The position numbers and the translations under genes were made by a program. The notes under the pieces were generated by a model, which worked only from the letters and a program-made list of their open reading frames with translations, did no database searches and was not told where the DNA came from. This document shows, piece by piece, positions 43,776 to 54,219 of a stretch of 64,000 nucleotides of DNA (the first letter of the stretch is position 1; each line of letters opens with the position of its first letter). Origin of the DNA: Xanthostigma xanthostigma (lineage: Eukaryota; Arthropoda; Insecta; Raphidioptera; Raphidiidae); assembly GCA_963575645.1 (NCBI GenBank), contig OY754464.1, positions 7,192,001 through 7,256,000 of the forward strand, read 5' to 3'.

Positions 43776-44130
43776 ACATAATATACTTTTATTCTATACT
43801 GAGCATTGTAATAAATTCTTAATTGTCTTTTTGTAGATTCTCAAAATGTTTTCCCTAATCTAAGGGTTTCATGAGTGCGATACGTTTGAGAACGTCTGGC
43901 GCAGTGTACAGTGATAATATAAGCCGTGAATTCCGCAGTGGAATATCATTACTGTGTACTAGCAGCCAAGTTTAATATAAGTACAATGGATCAATAAAAA
44001 TAAAATGTATAATATATAATTGCCCGTTCCCGGTTGGTTTGCGTTACGTCATTACGGTACTCATTGGCTACGAGAATTTTTATCAGCGAACTATTCAGGG
44101 TAACCGTTCTTGTGTAAAAATGAAAATATA
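43776..44130. other. No recognisable feature
   Basis: Non-coding; the ORF at 43991-44191 on the minus strand reads into element H. Confidence 0.4.
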
Positions 44131-44994
44131 GTTGGCAAAACCAAAAGTGCACATCCCGCAAGTTTTCCACTGTATGATAAAAAAATAACAATTAAAAAAT
44201 ATTTTTAATAAATTTAAAAAGATTTAAAAATTTAAAGAAATAAATAATTAAAAATTGAAAAAATATTTTTTTTTAAGTTTGCAAAAATAAAAAAAATTAA
44301 GAACTATACATAATATAATATATAATTAATATCAAGTGGAATAAAATAAAACAAAATAAAAAGAAAAAAAAAGAAAAAAGTCAATGATAACGTAAGGAAT
44401 CGAACCCAGGACCTTGCCCTTGGGAATCCAACGGCATAACCATTACGCCACGGCTGCCTAATACGTCTAGTGGTGTTATCACGGTATACAAGTGTAGCAC
44501 TTGTTTTATGGATAACACTATATTTTCACAGCGATTATTATATTGTTTTTAAACTATATTAGCTGTCAAAAATAATAAAAAATAAAACTGTTTATAAAAA
44601 TTAAACTACTGAACACATTTTAGTGAATTTAAATAGGGTTCTGGTCTGATAGTAAACAAAGTGAATAAAATATAACCCAAGGCAATCCGACCAAAATTGC
44701 GATCTGTAGAGTCGTGACGTACGTACGTACATACGTACGTACGTACATACGTACAGACCAACCGACAACTGCTGTTTGTGATTTTCAATTACAATTTTAA
44801 TAGTATTTATGAACTCAAATTGATTTAAAAATGGTTCTATTTTATAGATTAGAATCTCCTCTTTTCAAAAAGCTTCAATTTGAATGGATTTCGTGTGAAA
44901 TTAACTTAAATATAACTTCTTATATGAACGAAAGTCAGCTCTGACGCACAAAGCGATAATAAAGCACATACCGCTAGTTTAGCGGTATGTGCAA
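44131..44994 (-). mobile_element. Element H, inverted copy
   Basis: Near-identical inverted partner of 18877-19742, including the GTAC microsatellite, the tRNA-like module at 44391-44459 and the terminal palindrome GCACATACCGC/GCGGTATGTGC. The two copies lie on either side of the first G-alpha-o exon. Confidence 0.8.
44391..44459 (-). repeat. tRNA-like module inside element H, inverted copy
   Basis: Minus strand: GGCAGCCGTGGCGTAATGGT ... GGGTTCGATTCC. Differs from 19411-19479 at a few bases in the anticodon region. Confidence 0.7.
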
Positions 44995-45135
44995 TACAAA
45001 GAATAGATGGAGAAATATGTTTTTACCATCTTTCTATTAGTTCACTCCCGGTTAATTCACAGAAAGCTTGTTTTAATGAAACACTTTTCTTAGAAATTCA
45101 AACGAATTTGAATTTTTTATGGAAAAAAATATATA

Positions 45136-45475
45136 CAGGATGTCCGGTAAGTACCGCACAGGATAAATGGGTTGAATAGAGAATAAAGTTCTGAGACAAA
45201 AAGTCCTTTACCATTTTTTCACCCGACGCACAGGTAATGAGCAATTTATTAAAGTATAAGTATAGCCAATCAGATGCGCACTATAGCAGTAAGTAGCCAA
45301 TCAGATGCGCGCTGTAGCAATAAGTAGGCTATAGCGCGCATCTGATTGGCTACTTACTTTAATAAATTGCTCATTATCTGTACGTCGGGTGAAAAAATGG
45401 TAAAGGACTTTTTGTCTCAGAGTTTTATTCTCTAGTCAACCCATTAATCCCGCACGGTACTTACAGGACATTCTG
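45136..45475. mobile_element. Foldback MITE with TA duplication (CAGGATGTCC ends)
   Basis: Ends CAGGATGTCCGGTAAGTACC and, inverted, CAGAATGTCCTGTAAGTACC, between TA dinucleotides. The arms extend almost to the centre, where CCAATCAGATGCGC is repeated. Tc1/mariner-like by its TA site. Confidence 0.78.
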
Positions 45476-45795
45476 TATATCTAATAGCTGTTAAAATTTC
45501 ACCGTTGGAACGTCCTAAATTTTAGTTATCATTCAATTGACTCCAAAAACATCATTTCGACACCATAGTGTTCAGAATATTATCAGATTGATCCCATATA
45601 GCTTTTCTTAAAATCGGTTCAGGCGTCTTTAACTGATTTCAAAAAGGAGGGTTTTTTATATTTGTTACCTTATGTTACCGATTTTTATGATATTTCTGTT
45701 TAATAAGTTTCATATAAATTTTAATTAAACAGGTTCAGCAATTTCGTAATAGAATATTATCGAAGAAGGCAGCTAATAATGTGCAAACTACTTAT
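45476..45795. other. No recognisable gene
   Basis: Near 45640, TTCAAAAAGGAGG resembles 3' tails of insect retroelements; nothing coding remains. Confidence 0.35.
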
Positions 45796-45799
45796 TGCA

Positions 45800-46050
45800 G
45801 TCACTAAAAAGTAAAAAATGAAAAAAACCGCGTGTATTTTAATAATTGAAAAAAGTACAAGTGCGAAAAAATGTTCACTAACAGCGCTAATAGATCGCAA
45901 AAAAATCAATTCTTTTGTCACTAAAAAGTAAAAAAATAAAAAAAAAACTTAAAATAATGGAAAAAAAATGTTTTAGCGCTGTTAGTGAAAACTTTTTTGT
46001 ACTTTTGCTTTTTAAAGTTTTTTCAATTATTAAAATGCGCGCGTTTAGGT
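45800..46050. repeat. Foldback with CTAAAAAGTA box and GCGCTGTTAGTG apex
   Basis: The left arm (GCGTGTATTTTAATAATTGA, CACTAACAGCGCTAA) mirrors the right arm (TTAGCGCTGTTAGTG, CAATTATTAAAATGCGCGCG). CACTAAAAAGTAAAAAA occurs twice, resembling the ACTAAAAAGT box of the CGTGGGGCGC hairpins. Confidence 0.65.
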
Positions 46051-46446
46051 ATATTTACAGCGAACTGATAACATTTATGTGCGGATGAGAATGAACTTAA
46101 TGGTAATTTGACCATACAAACGTGGTACAACATATTAAAAAAATATACGCAGTATGTTTGTAGGATGACCATAAAGTCTGGTCACAGACTCAAGGCTCTT
46201 GTTAACGACCGTTTTAGTCAACGGGTAACGGGCCGACGCGAAACGGTTACCTTTGTACACGATCCGCTAATATAACGTGAGCGCGTCCGTTGTTATTGAT
46301 ATCAGTTCTATACTTAAAGGGCGAAGAAGTGCAAGTACGTTATGTCTTGCTTGTTTATTTTTGTAATTTTCTAAAGTCTTGTCTCAACACTGGCCTATTA
46401 TGAACAAAGCTAATTAATAAATCCATATCAATTTTAAACTCTATAT

Positions 46447-47136
46447 TAGAGGACAAAGTAACGATACGATACGAAACTACTCGTTACTCTAGAATACCCG
46501 AAGTAACGATTACCGATTTGAAAAGTAAATCGTTACTTTTACTTGAATGATTACTATTGATTATTGATTACTATTGATTACTATTGATTAGTGATTACTA
46601 TTGACTACTATTGATTAATTATTGATTACTATTGATTATTTTATTATGCGAGTATAAGGATATTCATTGAGTTCCTGTGAACCTTAAGATTTCGGAGCAC
46701 TACAAAAGAGCCGCTGATACGTATAATATAAATATGCCGCCGATATCAATAGCCCTTAGCAAAATTAATTGTGTATTATTGTATTGTTGATATTTTAATA
46801 TTTCGCGGTCAGTAATCGTCTTGTGTCGATATTTATTTTATTCAGTACGTTTTTATACGCAATAATTAATTATTTGTTGGTTCAGAGTTCAGACACTACG
46901 TACTACATTTTATGTATGTAACTTAAGTAATCAAAGTAACCAGTAGTTGAAATGATTACTTAATACCCAAGTACCTATAGTAGTAACGAATACATAAAAG
47001 TAACGATAATCGACATCACTAGTATGTAACCTAAGTAATCGAAGTAATCAAAGTAACGAGTAGTTGAAATGATTACTTAATACCAAAGTACCGAGTAGTA
47101 ACGAATACTTAAAAGTAACGATAATCGACATCACTA
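46447..47136. mobile_element. TAG-ended hAT-like element D with duplicated terminus
   Basis: Left TAGAGGACAAAGTAACGATA and right, inverted, TAGTGATGTCGATTATCGTT. Flanks CTCTATAT/CTCCATAT give an 8-bp duplication with one change. It iterates AGTAACGA and TGATTACTATTGATTA words. The terminal ~113 bp, including CGACATCACTA, is present twice in tandem (ends at about 47023 and 47136). Confidence 0.78.
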
Positions 47137-47144
47137 CTCCATAT

Positions 47145-47840
47145 TCACAATGAGCAGCACAAGGTAGGTAGGTATAGGTAAAAACGTGTGCGCATGTTTG
47201 ACCCGAAAAGCCGCTACTACCTTCTCTAAGCGATACTACTCTAAATAATCATTAGTCATTACACTGAACACGAGATATAGATAAACTAACCATGAGGAGT
47301 TTTGACATAGGCGGTGTTGCTTTGTGGTCACGGATATACATATATGTCTTGTGCACACGGATTAAGTAACAGGTATACCTAAAATTATTGTGTATAGACA
47401 CGCGACTCCCACTTATCCGAACACACCCACGTAGAAACATGGAAAATCACCTGTAGACTGCGAGGGGGGAGCTTTGATCGTGCACATTCGGAAGTTTGAC
47501 TTCAGCTTGATCCACGCAATAGAACTTGAACGGACAAGGTTATTGACTTCGTATATTTATGTGTGTGTATGTTTGTGTAATAGATATATTATTCTATAGT
47601 TAATAGTATATATTGTGAAATGTAAAGAATTATAGAATAGTCGTCCGTCATTGATGAATCGTACACTGCTGGACAAAACTATGTAACGTTCAGAATCACG
47701 ATGTAATAACTAATAGTATAGTTGGTGTAATGCATTATTTTATGTGTTAGATGTGACATTGTCGAACGATTTGGGAGCTTTAACAATCACTCGAATCATA
47801 AAATTTGTGCTTAGTCCTAATATAATCGATTCAGCGTAGT
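47145..47840. other. No recognisable gene
   Basis: Non-coding; the minus-strand ORF at 47252-47440 is without known motifs. Confidence 0.4.
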
Positions 47841-48095
47841 TTTGACGTGATAACGTCTTATAAATTGATGAAACACCAGCTGCACGCACGAAAAAGTGTC
47901 ACGCCGTAACGTTCCGCCTGACCCTGTGCGTGCAAGCGAGAGCACAGTATAAGCGATAGAGAAGCACGATCGGTCCAAGTTTGACAGCTACTAAAATTTA
48001 GGTTATGTATTATTAAATATGATATTCGAGCGGAATACATTATCACGTAAAACTATCGTCCGTAAACCGACTTTACAGACAACCAATTTTTTCTG
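47841..48095 (+). mobile_element. ACGTGATAACGT-ended repeat, internally deleted form
   Basis: Joins the left part (GACGTGATAACGTCTTATAA ... GCACGATCGG) directly to the right part (TTTGACAGCTACTAAAATTT ... CCGACTTTACAGAC). In the form at 13672-14330 these are about 400 bp apart. Confidence 0.65.
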
Positions 48096-48107
48096 TAAGA
48101 CACGTTA

Positions 48108-48570
48108 TTTATATGTTTTTCCAAATATTGTAAATCTCTTCATGTTTTCGTGCGTTTTGCAAATCTGCAGCTTTTTAAGGCACTTAAGTAAACTGTCTAT
48201 TCTTACTGTTTATGATCTATACATCTATGAATTCAGCAAATTTATGAAAGATCATCCATATTTATTCTATAGGAACAATAGAAATCATAAATACTGCATC
48301 ACTCGTGACAAAAATAATTTGAAAACCGATTTCTCGACGCTGACAGTCACATAATATAGGGGTGTCAGAAATGCCGTGATTAGAATATATAATAAAATGC
48401 CAAATCATCTAAAAGATGAACCAAATAAAAATAAATTTAAAAGGGAATTAAAAATATACCTGGTGGGACTTAGTACCTAGTTATTCTTTAAAAGGAATAC
48501 TGTAAATTAATTTTATGACGCTATTTATACTATATTGTGGTAAACCAAATAAAGAGTTTTATTATTATTA
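48108..48570 (+). pseudogene. LINE 3' fragment, frameshifted
   Basis: One frame gives SILTVYDLYIYEFSKFMKDH and PYLFYRNNRNHKYCITRD. After a frame change, AVIRIYNKMPNHLKDEPNKN and KFKRELKIYLV precede a stop. This YxxE-x-xF-x-K ... YNxMPxxLK ... FKxxLKxYL series is the C terminus of Jockey/CR1-like reverse-transcriptase polyproteins. A (TATTA)n-like end at 48555-48570 is the expected 3' tail. Dead and 5'-truncated, inserted at the end of the ACGTGATAACGT repeat. Confidence 0.82.
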
Positions 48571-48689
48571 TTTATAAGTATTTTTGGCCCGTTTTATTTT
48601 AACCGAACTTATAGAAAAAGTCAAGCTGAATCGATTCCGATAATCCGCAACCCTGTGTCACGTTTAGTTTCAGAGATATGACCATTTAT

Positions 48690-48830
48690 TTATATTCAAT
48701 CCGGATCGAAACGTCATCTTTTGTAATATTGATGCATAATTTTATTTTTGTCAATATATAGTCTGAAAGAAAATTGGTCGACAATTTCATTTATTTGAAG
48801 AATTCTATGCAGACGTTAATCAAAGATTTG
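48690..48830 (-). repeat. Single arm of the 9939-type foldback
   Basis: ATTCAATCCGGATCGAAACG, TCAATATATAGTCTGAAAG and ATTGGTCGACAATTTCATTT match the right arm at 10165-10250. It is followed by GCAGACGTTAATCAAAGATTTGAA, like the sequence before the left arm at 9900-9925. Confidence 0.6.
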
Positions 48831-49263
48831 AATATATTAATTATATTATTTGAGAAAAACTTCAAAACGCCATAACTTCTAAACGATTAATGATACAGAG
48901 GTGGGAGTGGTCGGGTCGATTCAGCGCGATTTTTTCTATAAAAGTTAACGTAAGTCGTGAACAATATCTCACTGATTTCTGTAATAATGAAACAATATAT
49001 AATTTATCTGACATTACTTCCAACTCCTGGCTATATAGTCTACCAGTCGTACTAAAAGCATTCTTAACTACTTTATTATAAATTTAGACTGCTACTGCAA
49101 TATATTATGTTTAATCTACCTATTAATTACTTCCGAAATTCTAGAACATACAAGAAACGACAGACTAGAATGCCAATATGTAATTCTTTCCTTGTTTCTG
49201 CGGGATCTGTGTTGCAGTTGTTTTCGTAACAAAAATGAAACTCTGTGTTTTCTTTTTTTGCAG

Positions 49264-49424
49264 ACGGATGGAAAAATGGTGTTTGATGTTATCCAACGAA
49301 TGGAGGATACAGAACCCTTCTCCGAGGAGTTGTTGGCGGCGATGAAGCGCTTATGGGCTGATAACGGCGTCCAGGAGTGCTTCGGCCGTTCGAATGAGTA
49401 CCAACTCAATGATTCAGCCAAATA
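49264..49424 (+). CDS. Galphao: G protein alpha-o subunit, internal exon (161 bp)
   Basis: The next exon of the G-alpha-o gene, encoding most of the all-helical domain that covers the nucleotide pocket. After acceptor TTTTTTTGCAG it reads [40 protein letters not shown] and [13 protein letters not shown], and ends TA|GTAAGT with the first two bases of a Tyr codon. The exon joins in frame to 22888-23029 (ERE|TDG). KMVFDV and EPFSEELL mark Go rather than Gi. The 161-bp length and end phase suit the conserved fourth exon. The following exon, which should start near FLDDLDRL, was not found in the 14.6 kb to the window end, so another long intron is likely. Confidence 0.94.
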
Positions 49425-49539
49425 GTAAGTGATTTTATTTCATAACCTTATTTACTACGTGCTCAACGGTTGCTATGTTTATCAGTCGAAATTTCGACTA
49501 GATCTAATTAAGCTAGAGCTTTGAAATTTTGTACACGTG

Positions 49540-49775
49540 TATAAGTTCGGTGACAATGTATAAATCCGATATGGCGGACGCCTCAAAATGGCGGATTGCC
49601 TTTTTCTTCACAACTCTCTCGACATGAATATCACAAGAAATAGTTAGTTTTGGGAGACGATGAGTTACGTGACGTCATTGTAAACTCAATATGGCGGACG
49701 CCCCAAGATGGCGGATTACCTTTCACTTTATAACCCTCTTGACATGAATTTCAAATGAAATAGTTTGGCGAGTGG
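49540..49775 (+). repeat. Two-copy tandem repeat, about 125 bp, with ATGGCGGA words
   Basis: Two successive units, each with AATATGGCGGACGCC, AAGATGGCGGATT, CCTTT and CTTGACATGAAT. Fifteen or so differences. Located ~120 bp downstream of a G-alpha-o donor. Confidence 0.8.
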
Positions 49776-49904
49776 AATGTATTCCCAATGACATTACGAT
49801 TCAATTGTTTTTAGATTTAACTAATAAATTAATGTTTTAATAGTAACAATGTTGAAAGACTAAAAATAACAAAGTGAAATTATATTAAATGACAAGCTTT
49901 TATT

Positions 49905-50065
49905 GAAATGTACCAAAAAGGGAAAAATAATTTTTAATAATTTAAGTTCTTAACTATAAACGCGTGGGCTACGACTTATAAGCGATCATAGAGGTTACAG
50001 CCCACGCTTTGATAATATTGTGAACCTAAATTATAACAAAATATTTTTTCCTTTTAAGTACTCTT
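49905..50065. repeat. Foldback with GCGTGGGCT apex
   Basis: AAAAATAATTTTTAATAATT, AAGTTC and AACGCGTGGGCT are mirrored by AGCCCACGCTTT, GAACCT and ATATTTTTTCC. The apex word recalls CGTGGGGCGC at 26205, 29660 and 31545, but arm sequence differs. Confidence 0.6.
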
Positions 50066-50233
50066 CAATAAAAGTTTCTTTTTAAAAAGTTTTTTTGTAG
50101 TAATATTTGACAGGAATAGAAAATGAGGACGTAAGTGCATTATATTTTCAGTGCCCAGTCAATTGACCTTAACATTTTATATTTTTTACATTTTTTAAAG
50201 TAAAACGTTATTTTTAAAACAGATTCAATAATC

Positions 50234-50367
50234 ATAGACATAGAAAACTGGAAACGCACGCTGCATTAAAAAGTGATCGACAAGAGTAAGAGAGATGGAG
50301 CGTGTGATGGCCAGTTTGTATCTCTTTTCTACATGGGACACGAATGTCGTCTAGTTTTCTATGTCTA
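50234..50367. mobile_element. 134-bp TIR element
   Basis: TAGACATAGAAAACTGG at the left and CTAGTTTTCTATGTCTA at the right are inverted repeats of about 15 bp. No clear duplication apart from possible TA at each end. The ORF at 50232-50477 minus is a reading of this element. Confidence 0.65.
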
Positions 50368-50369
50368 TT

Positions 50370-51650
50370 CCTATAATGAAGTATGAATTCAGTAAGTTGT
50401 ACCATAAATTGTGCAATACTGTCAGTTTGGTTGCCTACATTGACTCTTTGAAATAGTTTGCAGTAATAACGAACCAATTTTATAATTTCCTATTAATTTA
50501 TTTGACTAATATACAGTATTTATTTAATATACATTACTTATTAAATTGAATTTTATTTACACTACTTTGTTTTTATAAAAATGTCGACTATAAATTTAAA
50601 AATAAAGTAGTCACTTTTGTCTACGGACAAACTCGCTTAAAACGATGGTCTCAGTTCTTTTTCTTTTGTACACATTCTTCATTTGTTCTCCAGCCTTTGC
50701 ATGCCATTTTGATAGCTAAGTTCTACCTGATTTGTATATAGAGCGGAACATCTTTGTAAGAATGCTTATTTATTAAGAAAACTACAAAACCGCGTTCTTA
50801 AAAAGAACTAGACATTGGGTTTCGCCAAAACTGAAGACCTTGCTTAAAATATCTTGGCCTATTTTTGTCACTTAAAATAAAATAAATAAACACTTTATTC
50901 CTTACTAAAAGTGATTTTTCATTTTTTTTTGCTTTACATAATTCCTTCGGCTCCAATTAATCACCTCTTTAGACGGTCACTAAGTACAAAACAAAAAAAA
51001 AAACTAGCGGAGCATGAGAACGAAATGTTTTGGCAGTTCGCGTCATAAGGAACGAACTATTTTTTTCTCGAAACCGCCCTGAAATTATCCTCGTTGGCGT
51101 CTTTATTGCTTTTTTATTCGGTCTGTACGGAAAATATACAAGGTTATGTACATAATATCAAAATATTATTATACATATAATAATGTATGTCATCGATTTG
51201 ATTATGAAATATATCGGTCAAAATTGAAGGCAATATAAAACGAAAAATGTGATCAAATTGACCTCTGTCGATATTTTATTTTAATTATGTCATGCATTTT
51301 TTAACGTTCCGCATGCCAATGTATTGAATCATTTAAAAAACAGCTTCCTCGTCTTAAAATTTGAAATCACTGTGTAAAGTTAATACTTTTTAATTGTAAA
51401 AAAAGTATAATTTGCTTACGTAACTCCATCTTACGTTATAACAGAGCTAACAAAAATGATTATTTTATTAGTCATGCGGGAAAAGTGGTATCTTACGCAT
51501 GCTGTTACAATTGAAAAGTAGCTATTTTCATTTGCGTGCGGAAAAATTTGTCGCACTGAAATTATTGTTTGCCGCACGCAAATTCAGAGAAAAAACAAAA
51601 TAATAACGGTGTTAATGTCAACGAAACAAACTGTCATTTGAAGCAGATTT
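50370..51650. other. No recognisable gene
   Basis: Non-coding; it includes no convincing final P450 exon on the minus strand by eye. A short palindromic stretch ATATTATTATACATATAATA lies near 51165. Confidence 0.35.
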
Positions 51651-51654
51651 GAGG

Positions 51655-51770
51655 TTAAAATTTTCGATTATGGACTTTTATTCTTGACAATTTTAACAAT
51701 TTTAACTGAATTTTCAACTTTTTAATGATTTAATTTTAATTTTTATTACTTCTAATTTCTTTTTTTAATT
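51655..51770 (-). repeat. Fragment of the TTAA-flanked element
   Basis: Inverted match to about 17555-17670 (ATTTTTATTACTTCTAATTT and TATTCTTGACAATTTTAAC). No TTAA-bounded end is retained. Confidence 0.6.
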
Positions 51771-52440
51771 CGTAATAAAATTTTAATTTAATTCGTAATA
51801 AAAAATAGTATGTTCAACTCGTGCGGCATTGTCGCACTAGCTGCACAATATACTATTTTGCTTCAGACTGTGAGCATCGCGTCAGCTGTTCCACCAAACA
51901 AGTTTGCGACTAGTTTTCAGTTAGTGCTAGCGCATGCGTAATTGCGTAATGTAATAGTCGTGATTAACCTTATAATTGCATAAAGTCACTTTAGTTTAGA
52001 CGTGAAATGGTTCTGAATCGGACCAATAGACGGTTTAGTAGTCAATACACTTAATGCGTTCGAACTGTCTATATATAGACATTTGATATTAAAAACGTTA
52101 CAAGTGCGGTTTGCTGTAGATGGCTCGCTTAGGATGTCCGCGTCCTTTCTGTAAGGCGGAACTTCAAAGGCTGCTTCGGAATGTAAGTTGGAGTTACCTT
52201 GTATGTAAGTTTGCCATAATGGTATCCCACGTCGTATTTGCGGAAAAACTGTCAACAGATAACCATTATTGGAATTATTGTTGTTATTAAATATAATAAT
52301 AATAATGCGTTTAACGTCCGTTTCACGACTTTATATCATAACAGACGCCATTCGCACCATTACTATTTTTTTTCTACCACACTTCCCGTTATTTTCTACA
52401 ATTTTTAAACTTCAACTTAATTAATAGAAATGGGCGAATG
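51771..52440. other. Unassigned sequence with a 89-codon minus-strand ORF
   Basis: The minus frame 51986-52255 begins MTVFPQIRRGIPLWQTYIQG and has balanced composition. It is not a family I recognise and has no second copy in the window. It might be part of an element, since similar-looking GCACTAGCTGCACAATATAC words lie just upstream. Confidence 0.3.
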
Positions 52441-52479
52441 AAGGAATTTTTAGGAAATTAGGATACGGTAGGCAAATTC

Positions 52480-52662
52480 TGAGCATAGGAGTTTGACAGG
52501 TATAAGGAAAACATCGACAAGATGGCCGGTACAGGAATTACCGTTTCTCGACGAGAGGCAGCAGGAAAAAGTCACAGCCACATTTGCCCCCGCCGGAATT
52601 CGAACCCGGCACCTCCCGAATGCGAGTCTAATGCTCTCACCGCTACGCCACCCCGCTCGGTT
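52480..52662 (-). mobile_element. tRNA-derived SINE-like element
   Basis: On the minus strand: GAGCGGGGTGGCGTAGCGGT (box A TGGCGTAGCGG), GAGAGCATTAGACTCGCATT, then GGTGCCGGGTTCGAATTCCG (box B GGTTCGAATTC) at normal spacing. A non-tRNA body of about 100 bp follows (TGTGGCTGTGACTTTTTCCT, CTCGTCGAGAAACGG). The head looks close to functional RNA polymerase III boxes. Confidence 0.75.
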
Positions 52663-52663
52663 A

Positions 52664-53540
52664 TTGTTGTTATTAAAATACAATAATTAATTGTTTATTT
52701 AATGAACGCTCCGATTTTGTACAGTAGTCCACGAAACATTTTTTAATTTCACCTGTATGTATGTATGTATGTATGTATCTGTCTGATAGAATCTTTAAAA
52801 TTAATTTTCACCTACTTCTAGACGTCTGAATAATTTGAAATTTTGCACACGTATTAAGATTTAAGAATCATGTAATCATTATTAAATACATGAAAAATAC
52901 CATAATTGTTATTTTGTTAACAAAAACAATATTTAAAAAATTTTGAAATAAAAAACGTACCTATATCATTTATGTAGTGTTTTTACTGACATTGCGTGTA
53001 AATATTTTTTTATAATTAAGAATAACGCTGGTTTCCATGGGTTTGTAAGTTTTGAGTGAACCAAATTTTAAAAAATCAAACACGAGATGGCGCAAAGATC
53101 GCATGTCAAAGATACTTTCCTAGCGTATAGATATAATATAATTGGAATATCAGAAACATTCGACTTTTGCTAATTGTCATTGCTACGCGATAAAGGTCAG
53201 CTCGAACATCAACTAACAAAGTTTATTTGAATAGCTTTTGAGAGATTGCATACGCTTTTATGTTTAACTGGGGCGTTATTTACATGATGTCTAAGAAGAT
53301 TTACGAGGTCTGCCGTAAAAGTATAAGTAATGGGACTGTCCCCCCCTCTCCTCCAAATTGCAACATTGTAAGAAAAGCATAATTGTCCGATTTTTTGATT
53401 CGAAAACTAAGACGATGATTGCCATTTTTCTCGATCATTTTTTTTTTGGCTATAAAAGGCATCTCATGTGACTTTTTTCGTCTGGATATTTGGTTTAGTC
53501 GTTTTCCTATATAAAATGAGAATGGTTTCATTTCTTTATG
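52664..53540. other. No recognisable gene
   Basis: Includes a (TATG)n microsatellite near 52755-52780. The last P450 exon, if nearby, should be on the minus strand here but was not recognised. Confidence 0.35.
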
Positions 53541-53550
53541 TATGTAAGTA

Positions 53551-53855
53551 TAATACGCGCCACGGATCTAAAAGGTTCGGAAGTTAGTCACAAACAGCGT
53601 CGCAAAGGCGCATTTTAGAGCCGTTCAGACTCCCACCACCTCCCAGCTACCTGCACGGAACGTACGCTCGTCGGTGATTGGCCGTGATCGCTCGTTGCCT
53701 TTGTCACTTGTCGAGTACGCTATTGTCAAGTTGTTATTAGTTGTTATTTTATTTTTGTTGAGTTGCGAGTTTGTAGTTTTTCAACAGACTGTACAAGCGC
53801 AAGCCCGCATTCGCATCTAACTTCCGAGCCTTTTAGATTCGTAGCGAGTATTATA
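53551..53855. mobile_element. TIR element (CTAAAAGGTTCGGAAGTTAG arms)
   Basis: Left TATAATACGCGCCACGGATC, CTAAAAGGTTCGGAAGTTAG; right CTAACTTCCGAGCCTTTTAG, ATTCGTAGCGAGTATTATA. About 39 bp of inverted repeat. It ends 75 bp downstream (in the gene's direction) of a P450 donor. Superfamily not set. Confidence 0.75.
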
Positions 53856-53930
53856 CACCGTTTAACTTATACGGAAATAGTGCGAAAATTAGTTTTAAAA
53901 ATAATGATAATGTTGAGAATTCTTTCTTAC

Positions 53931-54149
53931 TTTGGCAAGCAAAATTTGTAATTCAGCTTCGGCAAATCTTCGACCGAGGCACGTCCGCCTTCCATACCCG
54001 AATGGCAATGATACGAACGGATGAATCTTTTCACTGTGCGGGCATCCCTTTTCCATATTTTTCAGCCATCGTTCCGGCTCAAAACTTTCAGGATTCGTGA
54101 AATATTTCTCACTGTTACTTACCACGTAGTGCGGAAAAATTACGTGTGT
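53931..54149 (-). CDS. Cyp49a1: CYP49A1-like mitochondrial P450, heme-binding exon
   Basis: Exon of 73 codons. After acceptor CTCTAATTTAG it reads THVIFPHYVVSNSEKYFTNP, then ESFEPERWLKNMEKGCPHSE and KIHPFVSLPFGYGRRTCLGR, and ends RFAEAELQILLAK at donor GTAAGA. It contains the PERW motif and the heme loop FGYGRRTCLG, with the axial Cys in the FxxGxRxCxG signature. Mitochondrial-clade P450s accept electrons from adrenodoxin. The GCPH..KIHPFVSLPFG stretch and GRRFAE suggest the CYP49A1/CYP301 group, closest from memory to CYP49A1. Physiological substrate not known. The last coding exon was not found. Confidence 0.88.
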
Positions 54150-54219
54150 CTAAATTAGAGAATTAGCTATTAATAATAATCAACTCACCAGATGTAGGTA
54201 TAAAGCAAAGTTCCCGTTC

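Noticed and set aside
49540-49775. ATGGCGGA repeats as YY1-type regulatory cluster
   Set aside because: The core AAnATGGCGG resembles a YY1 site, but four sites from a simple duplication are not evidence of regulation.
51986-52255. 89-codon minus-strand ORF as a gene or as the last P450 exon
   Set aside because: It lacks P450 C-terminal features and any recognised domain, and there is no splice-site or repeat evidence.
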